The notes: a model not told the origin generated them from the sequence alone. Positions 38,053-48,816 are shown, counted from the stretch's first letter. The stretch: DNA of 64,000 nucleotides from JABDGM01 sp963738665 (GCA_963738665.1 CAVTXL010000002.1:682001-746000), one strand, 5' to 3'. Numbers and translations are program-made.

Positions 38053-39057
38053 ATGAAATACTACTCACACATATTACTCGCGATAATTGTTTGCGCCTTT
38101 TGTAGCCTGGCAGATTTGGGACTGTCCTCGTCGAAGGCATTTGCCCAGCGGGGCGGTCGCGGAGGCCGGGGTGGCCGGGGCGGTTTTCAGCAGGCGGTTC
38201 AAGGGGGCGAGGGGGGCGACCAGCAGGGAGGCGGGTTTGGCCAAGGCGGTGGTTTTGGCCAGGGCGGATTCGGCGGTCGTGGCGGCCGTGGAGGGCGTGG
38301 CGGCCGCGGCCGCGGCACGGACAACACCGTCGGCGAAAACGGCGGCGGGCCACAGTTCACGCGCGGCGGGCCGGGCGGAGCGGGTGGCAACGCAAATCCC
38401 CAAGATTTTGCCCAGACGATGTTCGATCGTCTCGATCAGAACAAAGACGGCATGCTCCAGGCCAGCGAACAGCGTGGGATTAGCCCGGATGCAGATGGCA
38501 ATCACGACGGCGTCATCACTCTGAGCGAGTTGCAGACCAGCTTCGCCAGCGGTGGCGGGTTTGGAAGAGGTGGCCGCGGCTTTGGCCGGGGCGGACCGCG
38601 CGGAGAAGAGCAAACGGCCAGTGCAGCAGAAGAAGGCGATCAGCCGCAGGGACGGCGGGGTCGCGGCCGAGGGCGTGGCGGCGACGAGCAGGCCAATAAC
38701 GCAGAAGACAGTGGGGCTCGCGGGCGACGCGGCGGAGGCGGTGAAGTCCCCCCACAGCGGCAAGTTGCCCAATTGAGGGCCGGTGGAGAATCAAAAGATT
38801 CTCAGCTCGCGAAGACCATCATGTCGGCGATGGAAGAGAAGTCGTACCGCTTCAAGCCGGCTCGAGAAACGCTGCCCAAAGACGTCCCCTCCTGGTTTAC
38901 GGCCCTGTTGTCCCGCGATGCAAACCGCGACGGCCAGATCGACATGAGCGAGTATGCATCCGGGACTTGGACAGAGTCGAAGCTCCGCGAATTCACTCAG
39001 CGCGACAAGGACGGCGACGGAATCATCTCGATTGAAGACACCGTGACAAGCCGGTGA
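38053..39057 (+). CDS. secreted RGG-rich EF-hand protein
   Basis: A 334-residue protein with a signal peptide ending in SSKAFAQ. The mature part alternates RGGRGGRGG-type Gly/Arg repeats (for example at residues 33-45 and 75-90) with calcium-binding loops: DQNKDGMLQASE, DADGNHDGVITLSE, DANRDGQIDMSE and DKDGDGIISIED, each with acidic residues at loop positions 1, 3, 5 and 12. It resembles planctomycete surface proteins whose EF-hands fold on calcium. A basic low-complexity middle could bind polyanions. The start is MKYYSHILLA at 38053; the longer frame has no signal. It is divergent from nadE, so a promoter lies in the 201-bp gap. Confidence 0.85.
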   Translation: MKYYSHILLAIIVCAFCSLADLGLSSSKAFAQRGGRGGRGGRGGFQQAVQGGEGGDQQGGGFGQGGGFGQGGFGGRGGRGGRGGRGRGTDNTVGENGGGPQFTRGGPGGAGGNANPQDFAQTMFDRLDQNKDGMLQASEQRGISPDADGNHDGVITLSELQTSFASGGGFGRGGRGFGRGGPRGEEQTASAAEEGDQPQGRRGRGRGRGGDEQANNAEDSGARGRRGGGGEVPPQRQVAQLRAGGESKDSQLAKTIMSAMEEKSYRFKPARETLPKDVPSWFTALLSRDANRDGQIDMSEYASGTWTESKLREFTQRDKDGDGIISIEDTVTSR

Positions 39058-39186
39058 GCTCAGACCGCGGACTGCGGTACCTATTAATAGCTCGAGCGCA
39101 GCCGCAATTTTCGTATCGCGAAGAGGTCTGTCAACCGCTGCGGCGCCGACGCTGTAGCTTGATTGGCGATCGACCCGGCGAAATCG

Positions 39187-39495
39187 TCACACGCCCGTGC
39201 GACTGATCGAAAGCTCTTCTCGTGCGCGGGCGAGAGGGCCTGGTTCAGGGTTTTCCAGTTCGTAGACCTTCGCCGCGGCGCGTTGCCCAAGGAGTCGCCC
39301 CGTCTTCCGACGCGAGAGATAAGTCGCCCAGCGAGGCCCGCCACGGAACTGACCGGACGGAACGACGCGTCGCAACGGCAGCGGGCGACACTGCGATGCG
39401 CCGTGCGACTGCACCGGCGGGGCGTTCGCGGGGTAAAACTCCCACTTTCCCGGCCGGACGGGCACGGGGGTGCGATCCTTGCCCGGGGCAGCCAT
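39187..39495 (-). CDS. possible small hypothetical protein
   Basis: A 102-residue Arg/Pro-rich frame from MAAPGKDRTPVPVRPGKWEF with no recognised domain, in the 506-bp gap between the EF-hand and secretin-N genes. The plus-strand frames there are equally open. Sequence such as KVYELENPEPGPLARARE looks peptide-like, but the evidence is weak. The rest of the gap shows no gene. Confidence 0.3.
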   Translation of the reverse strand: MAAPGKDRTPVPVRPGKWEFYPANAPPVQSHGASQCRPLPLRRVVPSGQFRGGPRWATYLSRRKTGRLLGQRAAAKVYELENPEPGPLARAREELSISRTGV

Positions 39496-39564
39496 TAGCA
39501 CGCTCAAATTCCGTTAATACGCGTAGGGGGTTCCGGTTTCAATTGCCGATTTCATAGATCGGGC

Positions 39565-42500
39565 TCAGCCACCACGGCCGCCACCGCCGCCGCCACGGCC
39601 ACCCCCGCCGCCACCGCCGCCGCGGCCGCCACCGCCACCGCGAGCTCCGCCACCGCCGCCGCGGGCGCCGCCACCGCCACGGCCACCACCACCGCCGCCG
39701 AGCAAGGCGCCGAGCCCGCCGGCGCCAGCGTTGCCGCCACCACCACCGCCGCGAGCGCCACCGCCACCCCGCCCGCCGCCGCGATTGCCGAGCAGCGCCT
39801 GAACTTGCTGGAGTTGCTGGAGCTGTTGAAGCTGCTGATTCTGGTTATTGTTTTGCTGATTGTTGTTGTTGGTTTGCGTCGACGCGGCAATCGGATCGAG
39901 TGCGAGTTTGATGCTGGCCATCGATGCGGCCGAAATCGGATACACCTGGGTGACCTCTTTCGTGTCGAAACTGACGTCATCGAGCTCGGCGACCATGTTG
40001 GAGACCTTCTCGAACAGCGCGTCGGCGCCCCGGACGATCAATTGGTTGCTGCGGTTATCGGCGTAGATCGTCATCTTTGGTTGTTCCTGTCCGCCGCCCC
40101 CACCGGTGAGCTGGCGCAGGAAATCCTGGTTGCCACCGGAGCCGGCCACGCGATCGGCATAAAGCGCCCGGATCATGGATTCCATTTCGGACGCGGCCAG
40201 GTTGTAAACCTGAATTCGCCGCGGGTCAGGATCAGATTCGTCCTCGATCGGGCCCGCTTTTTGATCGATCACTTCGATGATCTGCTCGATCATGTCGAGA
40301 TCAGACGGCTTGGCGCGGACGAGAACCGCGTTCTTGTCGACCAGTGGAACAATGTCGACGCCGGTCGACGAGAATCCGCCGCCCAGGATGCCCGTGATGG
40401 CATCGCCGGCGATGCCCGCCAGTTGCTGCACAAGCTGATCGGTGAGTGCCTGAGCGATATTTCCGCCTCCGCGGCCGCCGCGGCCACCGCCGCCACGGGC
40501 GCCAGCGGCGCCATTGCCGCCGTAGAGGGACGACAACACACCGGCCGCGTTCTCAGCCGTGGCGTATTGCAGATAGTAAACGGCGAATTCGCGTTCGGTC
40601 GAGGTCGAAGCCGGAGCGACGAGCGTCATCAGCCGCTCCAGATCGTCCAATGCGTTCAAATCTTCTGAAACGACAACCAAGCCGTTGGGTCCGGGCACGA
40701 CCAAAACAGGCTTCTTCGTCGGCGACGTCGTTCCGTCGGCCGGTGTCGAACGCTGGAGTTGGGCCGAGGCGGGCGGCGTCGCCGAAGCGCCGATTTGCCC
40801 TTCGGCAGTAGTTGCCGTTTCGTCGGCAACAAACCGGACCGGCGCCTTGGCGGTTCCGTGCGTGGCAAGGCGCGTGCCGGCAGTCGGCTCGGTGCTCGTT
40901 TCCCGGTCGCTCGGGGCAGCAGCGGCCGGCTTCGGGGGGGCGTCGCCTTTGCCGGATTCGAACTTTTGAAAGATGCCGGGCGTCTGCTCACGGCCGCGAT
41001 TGATTGCCGGCGGAACGCTATTTTGCGGCGAGGCAGGTGTCTGCAAGTCTTCCAGTCCGCCAATCGGCCGGCGGACCGGAATCCCGCGTGGCGGTGCGAC
41101 GATGCGAATCCGGTCGCCCATATCTGGCATCAGCCGCTGGATTTGCCGAATCGCCGAAATAGCTGCCGATTGCGAGTATGGCAGGACGCGAATGCGTTCC
41201 TGAGCGGCCAGCCCTGACGTGTCCTGCGAGTTCTCACCCAGCCGGTTGAGCACCTCGTGAACCTGGTCGATTTGCGAGCGATTGCCGCGGACGATCAGCA
41301 CCCGCTGCTGGGTATCGGCTTCGACCGTGACGCCGTTCGGATTCGGCGCATCGGCCGTGCCGGTCCCGCCGAATACGCTATTGACGATGTTGCGGGCATC
41401 ACCGGGTCGAGCCGCGTCAGCGGCATGATTTCCACCGTGCGGGCGTCCTTCTGCATCATCTCGATGGTTTCTCGGATGCGGCCCTGTGCGGCCGGCGGAG
41501 CGACTGCTGAGATAGTGGCCGTCGCGGCATCGTCAACGAACGTTACGTTCGGATTGCCGCGGAACATCTCCTCCAGCACTTCGAGCACTTTTTTAGCGTC
41601 GAGGGAACCGAGCGAATAAATGTCCGTTTGGCGGGCCGTGTCCAGGCCGCTGTTGGGCACGTCGATGAGTCGGATCAGTTGCTCAACGCGGGCGGAACCT
41701 TCGGGCGTGCCCTGGAAAAGCAATACGTTGCCGACGGCCGAGCGTGTCAGCCGGACCGACGGAGGCGTGTTGGGCGGGTTTCCGTCGGGCGTAACATCCG
41801 AACCCTTCACGATACCGAGAGATTGCCGCAAGACGGGCAGGGCCGCGTCCGCCGAGATGTATTTCAAAGCGAATGGGCGAAAGCCGCCCGGACCGGGTTG
41901 ATTGCCCGCATCGACGATCTTGCGAATGATCTTGTGCTTGACGACTAGCTCGGTGACTTGGATCTGCCGCGATTGCGGCAGCGTGACGACTTTCATTTTC
42001 GGGCCGAGCAGTTGCTTTACCTGTTCACCGGCCTGTTCTGCCGTCATGTTCCAAACCGGGTACAGCACCCGGACCAGTTCGTAATCGGCGTGCTGATCGA
42101 GCTCCTCGAGCGGCACGTCCGGGACGAGACTGGGCGCTACCTCGTTGGCGTCCACATCGACCAGGATCAGCATCGTGTCGTGCTTGACCAGCAGGTAACC
42201 CTTCGTCGTGTACAGCACGCGATTGATGACGTCGAGCACTCGGTCTCGGTGTAGCGGTGCTCATCGCTGAAGTTAAACGTGCCGGGAGGAGGCGAATCCA
42301 TTGTCAGGGAAAGGTTCGCCTGCGCGGCGAATTTCTCCAGGACGGCCCGCCACGGCTGATGGTCGAAATTGAACATGAAGCGATGCGGATCGGCCGCCTG
42401 CTGGGCGACCGCTGCGGTCGTCTCGGGAGAAAGCGCCTTCGTGTCCCCCTCTGCCGGTGCGGCGGCTTCGCCTACCTTCTCGGCCACTTCGGCGACGGCC

Positions 42501-42655
42501 GCTGGCGTCGCGGCGTCCTGAGCCTCGCTGCGGGCCAAGGATGGTCCAAAACTGACGACGGCGGCAATGCCGGCACCCAACGCAAACCCCCTCATGCGGG
42601 TGGTTTGGCTGGGCACACAGCCGAATTTACGAGCAAGTGTGGAAACCATAGCCAT
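39565..42655 (-). CDS. secretin-N-domain protein with Gly-rich tail (two frameshifts)
   Basis: One gene read in three frames joined near 42240 and 41400, about 1,030 residues. An N-terminal signal region (FALGAGIAAVVSFGPSLA) leads to repeated secretin short domains (N1-N3, as in GspD), seen as TRSAVGNVLLFQGTPEGS, RVLIVRGNRSQIDQVHEVLN and NAVLVRAKPSDLDMIEQII. The secretin pore barrel is absent; instead the protein ends in RGGGGARGGGG-type repeats after a Gln/Asn-rich segment. It is presumably periplasmic and could scaffold a secretion or pilus channel whose pore is another protein, but that is inferred. The MAMVSTLARKF start at 42655 precedes the signal. No other type II or IV genes are near. 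Confidence 0.72.
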
Positions 42656-43147
42656 AAGCGCGAACTCCGATCCTCTTCCTTCGGCGGCGAAACCCGGATG
42701 TTGGCCGCGCCGATGCAAAAAGGGCTTGTCTCAGTTCCGAAGCAACTTTCATCTTACTTGTGCCGTCGGTGGTTCTCCACCGAAAACGTCCGCGCTGCGG
42801 GGCAACAGCGACCCACGGCAAACCCCCCTCACAATTTGTCCGCTGCGGCAAAAACGGGGCAAAATCCGCCGTTCTGCCAAATTGGACTGCCCCCTCCGCA
42901 GCGTCGCTGGAGCGACGAGCAAAGTCGCCCTACATCACTATTTTTGAGGCGGCTTGCGAATCCGAACCACGTACCGACGCTGGCCCGGCGGAGAGCCTCA
43001 TCCGGCAGGAAGCGCAAGCCGCCTTCGATCGTAGGGTATGGTGACTTTCACTTCCGCCAAGGCTCCTAACACCGCAAGCTGGCCGAAGGGCCGTAAAACT
43101 GCCGCGGAATGCGCCAAGGCGTCCCAAACTCGACAGAACCCCAATTA
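42656..43147. other. 492-bp gap, no supported gene
   Basis: The gap lies between two minus-strand genes. It holds several C-rich runs and open frames on both strands, but no domain or export signal. It may carry the promoter of the secretin-N gene. I see nothing else that I can name. Confidence 0.35.
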
Positions 43148-43783
43148 TCAATTGGAGATTGAGAAGCCCCAACCCGTGCGCGGTCCCGGGCCGCGTCGGC
43201 GGTAATACGGCCTGGGTGGGCCAATGAAGTAGGGGTGACCGTAATACTCTTCCACGATGACCGGCGGCGGCTCGGGGGCGACGACAGTCACCGGCGTGGC
43301 CGCCGAGACCGCGGCCACCCGCGGCGTTTGCATCGCCTGGATCACGTCCGTCGTCACGCCGCGCTGGTGAAGATATATCACGTCGGGCGCCGTGACCGGC
43401 TGGGCCGTGCCCGAGCTGTTGACATAGTTGATGATCAATTGCGAGTCGACGCCGGCGTCTGTCATCGCGATGACTTCGTCCATCGTGGCGGCGCCTTGCG
43501 AAACGGGTCGCCCCATTTGCGCGGCGATTTCCGCTCGATTCTTGGCTTCGATATCATCCAGCGCGCCGCCCACGGCGCCGCCCGTCAGCGCGCCCACGCC
43601 GGCGCCGATAGCCGCTCCGGCGCCGGTGTGCCCAGTCGCGTGACCGATAAGTGCGCCGACCCCCGCCCCGCCCAGGCCGCCTAACAAGGCGCCCTTATCG
43701 GCATAGTAGGGTGACTTGCAACTCACCGTGGCCCACAGCAGGCAGGCGCATACAACCGCCAAGTACCACATCCTGCTTGGCAT
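43148..43783 (-). CDS. glycine-zipper lipoprotein-like protein
   Basis: A 211-residue exported protein starting MPSRMWYLAVVCACLLWATV. The hydrophobic start ends near VSCKS, a weak lipobox. Residues 30-75 form a Gly-zipper membrane segment, GALLGGLGGAGVGALIGHAT and GAAIGAGVGALTGGAVGGAL, typical of Gly-zipper outer-membrane proteins. A charged helix (DDIEAKNRAEIAAQMGRPVS) and an alpha-beta segment follow, then a Tyr/Pro/Arg-rich tail (GHPYFIGPPRPYYRRRGPGP). It probably inserts in or attaches to the outer membrane. The start at 43783 is the first ATG that yields this signal. Confidence 0.72.
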   Translation of the reverse strand: MPSRMWYLAVVCACLLWATVSCKSPYYADKGALLGGLGGAGVGALIGHATGHTGAGAAIGAGVGALTGGAVGGALDDIEAKNRAEIAAQMGRPVSQGAATMDEVIAMTDAGVDSQLIINYVNSSGTAQPVTAPDVIYLHQRGVTTDVIQAMQTPRVAAVSAATPVTVVAPEPPPVIVEEYYGHPYFIGPPRPYYRRRGPGPRTGWGFSISN

Positions 43784-44138
43784 GGGCCGACTCCGTTCGC
43801 CTGGCGGCTGCTTGAATATCATTGGCACTAACGGCAGCGCGCTGCCGCCGCTTTTCTGTTTATCGTGAGCGGCTTCCGATTCTCGCCAGCGAAATGAGGC
43901 CGCAGATGGTCGCAATGGGCTAGCGGCCGGTCAAGATTCATGTTGCGGAATGACAGCAACGCTATCGCAGTTGCGTGCCGGCAATGCCGATTTGCCACGG
44001 TCCAGCGCTCGATCTTCGATAGTTATCGGCACACTAATACTGAGCGACCGCCGAGCCTATCCCAGATCCGTTTCGGAGTGGCGGACCTGCTCATTCTTCC
44101 TCGCGAAATCGCAGAAAACGCGACCGCCACTGACGGTT
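43784..44138. other. 355-bp gap, no supported gene
   Basis: This is an intergenic region between two minus-strand genes. An open plus-strand frame crosses into the next gene's antisense strand and is a shadow. No repeat or terminator of note was found. Confidence 0.35.
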
Positions 44139-45446
44139 CTAAGATCGGCGATTACTTCTGTTCGAGCGGTGGTGAATGTTGTTCGAGCGGCTGCGGATTT
44201 TCGCTGCGCCGCCGTTGTTTTTGCTCTCTGGCGTCAGATCTCCGGGATGCCCGCTGCGCCATTTGCGCCACTTCGCGATCGCCCGATCGCGCTCGTCGAG
44301 CGAGGCGAAGGCCAGCGGGATCGGATTGGACGAGAGCTCGAAGTGGCCTTCCATTCCGCGGTAAAGGTAGTCGGCCGGACTTTGGCCGGTAAGCCGCACG
44401 AGCACGAGCAGAGCCACGTCGCGAATTTGCAAGTCGACGTTTCCTTGCGAGCCGCGACTTTGGTTGACGATCGTCGCCGGGTAGCATACCGTCGAGTCGT
44501 CAATCAGCTTTTCCAGACGGCCGACCTGCCCGTGGGCGCCGAGTTGGTCGGCAACGAACAGCGATCTCATTCGCAGTTCGGTGGTCGCATTCTGATATTC
44601 GTTCTCGGCAGTCGCGATTGACACGACCAGCGGGGCGGCACCTTTCAGTTGGTGCACGCTGGCCGGCACCAGCCGCGAACGCAGGCCGATTTCGCTGTTA
44701 TTTCGGCAGCCCAGGATCCAGGCGGTCACTAGCCGCCGCATCGCGTCACGATGCGCGCCTCCCTGCAAGGCGTCCTGAATGGGCGTCCGAGAAATCAACT
44801 GCGACACGAGCACGACGGCGCGGTCCGAGATCTCACCCTCGGGCGCGCTGGCCGCCAGCACCATCGCTGCGCAACTGGCCAACGGGGGCGCAGCGGGTTG
44901 GCCCGTGGCGTCGAGCTGCGTCTGCAAAAGTTGCAGTAACCGCTCCTCCCAGGAAGCCCCGCGAGTCGCCGCACGGTCGCCGAAGACTTCCGCAAACAGC
45001 GCTGACTCGTTTCGCTGCATTTCGACGAACAGTGCCCGGGCCTTGGCGTCGCCGCCTACGCTACGCGCGGTAAAACTCCCAGCCAGGCAGCGTGAGTCCC
45101 GACTTCCCGTCGACGTCGGCGGCAAACGCGTCGAGCCGGCGACGGAACTCGCCAACGTCGATGAGCAAGACAATCCGCCGGGCCGCCGCTCGCAGTTCCG
45201 GATCGGGCCCGGCGGCGATTTCCGCCAGTCGACCGGCGCCGCCGCGCCCGCATTCACCAACTGGTCTGCCGCCTCGCGCCGGATCGCGAACGAATCGTTG
45301 CCCAGCTCTCTAATCCAGCCGTCAATGTGTTCGGGGTAAACTTCCGCGGTCGATGCGGCCGGCTGCGAATCGCCCGCCATCTGGGCCCACGCGCCGGACT
45401 GCACCCCCAACCCCACGCCGGCGATTGATATCGCACAACCGGCCAT
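44139..45446 (-). CDS. exported helical-repeat protein of unknown function (two compensating frameshifts)
   Basis: It begins MAGCAISIAGVGLGVQSGAW, a signal-like start. HEAT-like helices follow (WIRELGNDSFAIRREAADQL and, in another frame between about 45065 and 45235, LAEIAAGPDPELRAAARRIV). The original frame then resumes with ALFVEMQRNESALFAEVFGD, so two compensating indels bracket about 170 bp. Later segments are helical with no motif that I know (LDERDRAIAKWRKWR near the end). About 440 residues. The final residues differ between frames, so the stop at 44139 is uncertain. Repeat proteins of this kind bind other proteins, but no partner is evident. Confidence 0.55.
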   Translation of the reverse strand: MAGCAISIAGVGLGVQSGAWAQMAGDSQPAASTAEVYPEHIDGWIRELGNDSFAIRREAADQLVNAGAAAPVDWRKSPPGPIRNCERRPGGLSCSSTLASSVAGSTRLPPTSTGSRDSRCLAGSFTARSVGGDAKARALFVEMQRNESALFAEVFGDRAATRGASWEERLLQLLQTQLDATGQPAAPPLASCAAMVLAASAPEGEISDRAVVLVSQLISRTPIQDALQGGAHRDAMRRLVTAWILGCRNNSEIGLRSRLVPASVHQLKGAAPLVVSIATAENEYQNATTELRMRSLFVADQLGAHGQVGRLEKLIDDSTVCYPATIVNQSRGSQGNVDLQIRDVALLVLVRLTGQSPADYLYRGMEGHFELSSNPIPLAFASLDERDRAIAKWRKWRSGHPGDLTPESKNNGGAAKIRSRSNNIHHRSNRSNRRS

Positions 45447-46114
45447 AAGCCGGGCGACGCTGCTCCGACAGGCGGCACGCCTGCCGGGGGGGCAAACGGC
45501 TATTCCCAGATAAGTGATGTCGCGGTCTCATCGATACGGCGTCCCGCTGCTAGTCGGCCGATCAACGCTTCCGGCCACGTAACCATATCCTACGGCACGC
45601 TGCGGACGCCGGCCACTCGCCAAGTGCCGCGCCATAAATGGCCGCCGCGCCGGTCTGGGCCAAGCCAGTGTACATATTTCGCTCCGCCAGACGAGTTCCG
45701 CTCGCCGAGTGAGCAAACGCAGCGACATATCCCAAGCTGGTCAGCCCGTCAAACGGCCCGATAGTGCGGCCAGAGCCGACTAAATGGCGGAAACAGAGCA
45801 AAAAATCCGGCGCTTGCTTGTGTTCGCCACAAGAGCAGAGTAGAATTCAACGGTACTCGGGATTTGTGGCCGCTTGCAGCCGAACTGCTAAAGAGCCAAC
45901 GTCGCGGAAGGATTGGCGCTGTTCGAGAAGAATTTTATACTTCGTTCTGAAGTACTTTCCGCACGTCCTTTTTTGCACAACTTGGTTTTCGTGGGCCGCG
46001 AGTCGCCGAGCTATCGGAGTCCGCGGCGTTTTTGTTGCGCCGACGGCTCCCAGTCGAGTTATTCCTGAACGACAGCGGCGCGAGATGCCGCTGCGACAGC
46101 GGAGTCGCCAACCC
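45447..46114. other. 668-bp gap, no supported gene
   Basis: Plus-strand frames are open through it into the PLP-enzyme gene, and minus-strand frames of 60-80 residues exist, but none has a motif, signal or binding site. The stretch from 45900 to 45990 is AT-richer and may hold the promoter of the PLP-enzyme gene. Confidence 0.4.
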
Positions 46115-47391
46115 ATGAGTGCCACGCACATGTCTGATAGCTCGAAGCGCCCAGCAGCCGCCGAAAAGGCGCCCCACAATAAGCCGACGCCCGGCGAACT
46201 ACCAGCCTCTCGGCAGCCGCCGCAGTTCTCCACGCTCAGCGTCCACGGTGGCGAAGCGCGGCAGAAACCAGGCGACTCGATCACCGACCCGATCTTCTGC
46301 GCGTCGACGTATACCTTTCCCAATACGCAGTCGGTCATCGACTACATCGAAGACCAGCAGCCACGCGAAGAGTATGGTCGCTACGGCAACCCGGGCGAGC
46401 GAGTCGCCGAGCGAAAGCTGGCCGTGCTCGAAGGGGGCGAAGCGGCCGTGCTCTATTCCAGCGGCATGGCGGCTATCGTCGGTCTGTTGCTGGCCAAGCT
46501 CAACGCGGGCGACGAAGTGGTTTTCTTCGACGAGTGTTATCACCGCAGCCGCGAGTTTTGCAACAAGCACCTGTCACGCTTTGGCGTAAAGACGGTGCAG
46601 GTGCCCGCCTGCGATTACGACGCAATGGAAAAGGCAATCACGCGGCGGACGAAGCTACTTATCAGCGAGTCGCCAACCAATCCGCACCTCAGCGTCGTCG
46701 ACCTGGAGCGGTTCGCCGAAATCGGGCAGCGGCACGGCGTGGAAACACTGATCGACGCCACGCTGGCCACGCCCTTTAACCTGCGGCCGATCGCGGCCGG
46801 CATCGATTACGTGCTCCACAGCGTGACGAAATACCTCGCCGGCCACAATGACCTGCTGGCCGGCGTCGTAATTGGCACGACGCAGGCACTCGAGCCGGTG
46901 CGTAACCTGCGTGGCATCATGGGTGCCATCAACAGCCCGCAGAATTGTTACCTGCTGCTGCGCGGCCTCAAGACGTTCGAGCTGCGGATGCAGCGGCACA
47001 ACGACAACGGCCAGCGCGTGGCGGAATTCTTGGCAAGCCATCCGCGCGTCGAAAAGGTGTACTATCCGGGGCTCAAGTCACATGCGTATCACGAAGTGGC
47101 CAAGAAGACAATGCGCGGCTACGGCGGGTTGGTCACGTTCCTCGTGAAAGACGCCGATTGGCGGGCCACGGCGAATATTGTCGACGCGGTAAAAATCCCC
47201 CGCATCGCGCCCAGCCTGGGGGGCGTCGAATCGCTGATTGAGCAACCGCTCGTGATGAGCTACTACCAGTGCACGCCGGAAGAACGGCGGACGTTCGGCA
47301 TCGCCGACAACATGATTCGGCTGGCTTGCGGGATTGAGAACGCAGATGACCTGATTGCCGATTTGGCGCAGCGCTGGAAACGACGGCGTGA
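46115..47391 (+). CDS. cystathionine gamma-synthase-like PLP enzyme (3' frameshift)
   Basis: A Cys/Met-metabolism PLP enzyme, about 425 residues. It shows YGRYGNPGERVAERKLAVLE, the cofactor-binding SSGMAAI segment, VFFDECYHRSREF, SESPTNPHLSVVDLERFAEI, and the Schiff-base Lys in HSVTKYLAGHNDL. The end GIENADDLIADLAQ matches the family end. A missing base near 47371 hides the natural stop (LAQALETTA then TGA at 47389-47391); as sequenced, the frame reads through into the membrane-protein gene. It could be cystathionine gamma-synthase or an O-acyl-homoserine sulfhydrylase, and sequence alone does not decide. A Pro/Ala-rich N-terminus precedes the fold; 46130 is an alternative start. Confidence 0.88.
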
Positions 47392-47483
47392 CGATCGCTC
47401 GCATTCATGGCCGGTGGTATTCGCCGGCGACCGCTCAGATTTCGACGTCTGCCAGTGGGCCGCGCAATGGGCGGAGCATCGCA

Positions 47484-47977
47484 TGATTACCTTCGGCGCG
47501 AAGTTTGCGTGGTTTTGCTGCGGCGTGGCTGCCGCAGTGGCGGTCGCCTGGGTTTCGGCCACGCTGAACTCGCACGGCTTCGCGCCGGTGGGCCTCGTGT
47601 CGCTGGGTGTGGGCATTGCGCTGGGGGCGGCCCTTTACGGGCTTGCCCGCTGGATAGGCGTCGCTTGTCGCCGCACGCTCTTCGTGGGGGCCGCCGTCGC
47701 GGCACTCATCGCGATCGTCGCCCAACACGTTTGGATATATGCAGGTTTTCGCCGTGGTTGGGAAAGTGCTCGGGCGAATAACGCCCAGATCGCCCTATTC
47801 CGTCCGGAAACACCCTGGACGCCGGGCGAATACCTGGCCCACGAAGTCGAGGCCGGCAGCGTCCCCTATTGGTGCCTCGACGCGGCCCTCGTCCTGGCCG
47901 CCACTCTGGTGTCACTGCGTCTGCTCATCGCCCATAATAAACTTTCCACGCAGGCGCCCTCTTCTTCTGACACCTGA
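47484..47977 (+). CDS. membrane protein of unknown function
   Basis: A 164-residue protein with four TM segments: FAWFCCGVAAAVAVAWVSA, GLVSLGVGIALGAALYGLA, LFVGAAVAALIAIVAQHVWI and YWCLDAALVLAATLVSLRLL. A conserved-looking loop RRGWESARANNAQIALFRPE lies between TM3 and TM4. As sequenced it is in frame with the upstream PLP enzyme, but that is probably an artefact of one missing base. The start MITFGAKFAW at 47484 fits the first TM. Its last codons run into the TGACACC tandem repeat. Confidence 0.6.
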
Positions 47978-47996
47978 CACCTGACACCTGACAACT
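47966..47996. repeat. TGACACC tandem repeat
   Basis: Four near-perfect copies of a seven-base TGACACC unit (CTGACACCTGACACCTGACA) overlap the end of the membrane-protein gene and sit 10 nt before the acpS start. The same text forms the arms of the lpxC-lpxA spacer at 6553-6602. Confidence 0.65.
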
Positions 47997-48006
47997 TCTT
48001 CCCCCC

Positions 48007-48400
48007 ATGTCCATCATCGGCCTTGGTACTGACATCGTCGAATGCCTGCGGATCGCGCAGATGATCGAGCGGCACGGCGAACTATTCATTGCGCGCGTCT
48101 ACACCGATCATGAGATCGAGTATTGTAAGGCCCGCAAAGCGTGGAACCAGCACTACGCGGGGCGCTGGGCGGCGAAGGAGGCGGTGCTGAAGGCACTGGG
48201 GACAGGCTGGCAACGCGGCATCAGTTGCGCGATATTGAGATTCGCAACGATCGGCACGGGGCGCCGCAAGTGGTCCTGCGCGGGGCGCTCACGAGGTATC
48301 GGAGCAAGCCGGAATTGAACGCGTTCATATCACCATCTCGCATTGTCGCTGCCACGCGGTGGCGTACGCGATTGCGGAGGGGCCGGGTGAGCAACCCTGA
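48007..48400 (+). CDS. acpS: holo-ACP synthase (two apparent frameshifts)
   Basis: AcpS transfers 4'-phosphopantetheine from CoA to ACP. MSIIGLGTDIVECLRIAQMI with the conserved Asp/Glu of the GTDIVE motif and RWAAKEAVLKALGTG with the catalytic WAAKEA are intact in the first frame. After GTGWQRGIS near 48230 the frame changes to RDIEIRNDRHGAPQVVLRGA, and near 48295 changes again to VHITISHCRCHAVAYAIAEG, ending in TGA at 48400. Rejoined, it gives about 131 residues, normal for AcpS. Because this gene is normally essential, the shifts are likely sequence errors. It would activate the cluster ACP at 22618 as well as the fatty-acid ACP. Confidence 0.82.
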
Positions 48401-48421
48401 TTGAACTCGCCATCGCTATGA

Positions 48422-48794
48422 TCAATAGCGTTTGGCTTTCCACTTCATGCGCAAGTGCAGGACTGTGAATGCCACAGCCGCTTGAACGGTAAAGCACAAT
48501 AGAATCCACTTTCCAATATCGTGCACTTCTGGTTCTGTCGTGTTGCAAATGATCGCGTAAATTGCGATTCCGACTGCTGGGGTAGCGGCCAGCAGAAAAA
48601 CACCGTTCATCAGGCGAACACGGCCGCCTGAGATTCTCTCGCATATGACAAAGCCAAGGATGCACGGCAGCACAAACAGTGATACGAGCAAGCGAGCGCC
48701 CGAAAGTCTCCATTTCGGACAGAATTGCTTGCACGAAGGCAGTTACCATGACAGCCAACGCCGGCCAAAAGAATGCTCGGATGTTTGAACGCAT
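48422..48794 (-). CDS. small polytopic membrane protein (frameshifted)
   Basis: About 124 residues with four TM segments: NIRAFFWPALAVMVTAFVQA in the upstream frame, then, after a shift near 48690, VSLFVLPCILGFVICERISG, LMNGVFLLAATPAVGIAIYA and ILLCFTVQAAVAFTVLHL. It ends in MKWKAKRY. The sequence is AT-richer than the surrounding chromosome. It lies at the left edge of the accessory island next to the IS66 remnant. Function is unknown; small membrane proteins next to RHS fragments are sometimes immunity proteins, but there is no direct evidence. Confidence 0.5.
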
Positions 48795-48816
48795 CAGTGT
48801 GGTTGACGGTTGCGAT

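Noticed and set aside
45562..45801. Minus-strand frame of 79 residues in the gap before the PLP-enzyme gene
   Set aside because: No domain, no supported start, and neighbouring frames are equally open.
46115..47977. A natural fusion of the PLP enzyme to a four-TM membrane domain
   Set aside because: Restoring one base near 47371 recovers a normal family C-terminus and a TGA, so the fusion is more likely an indel artefact.
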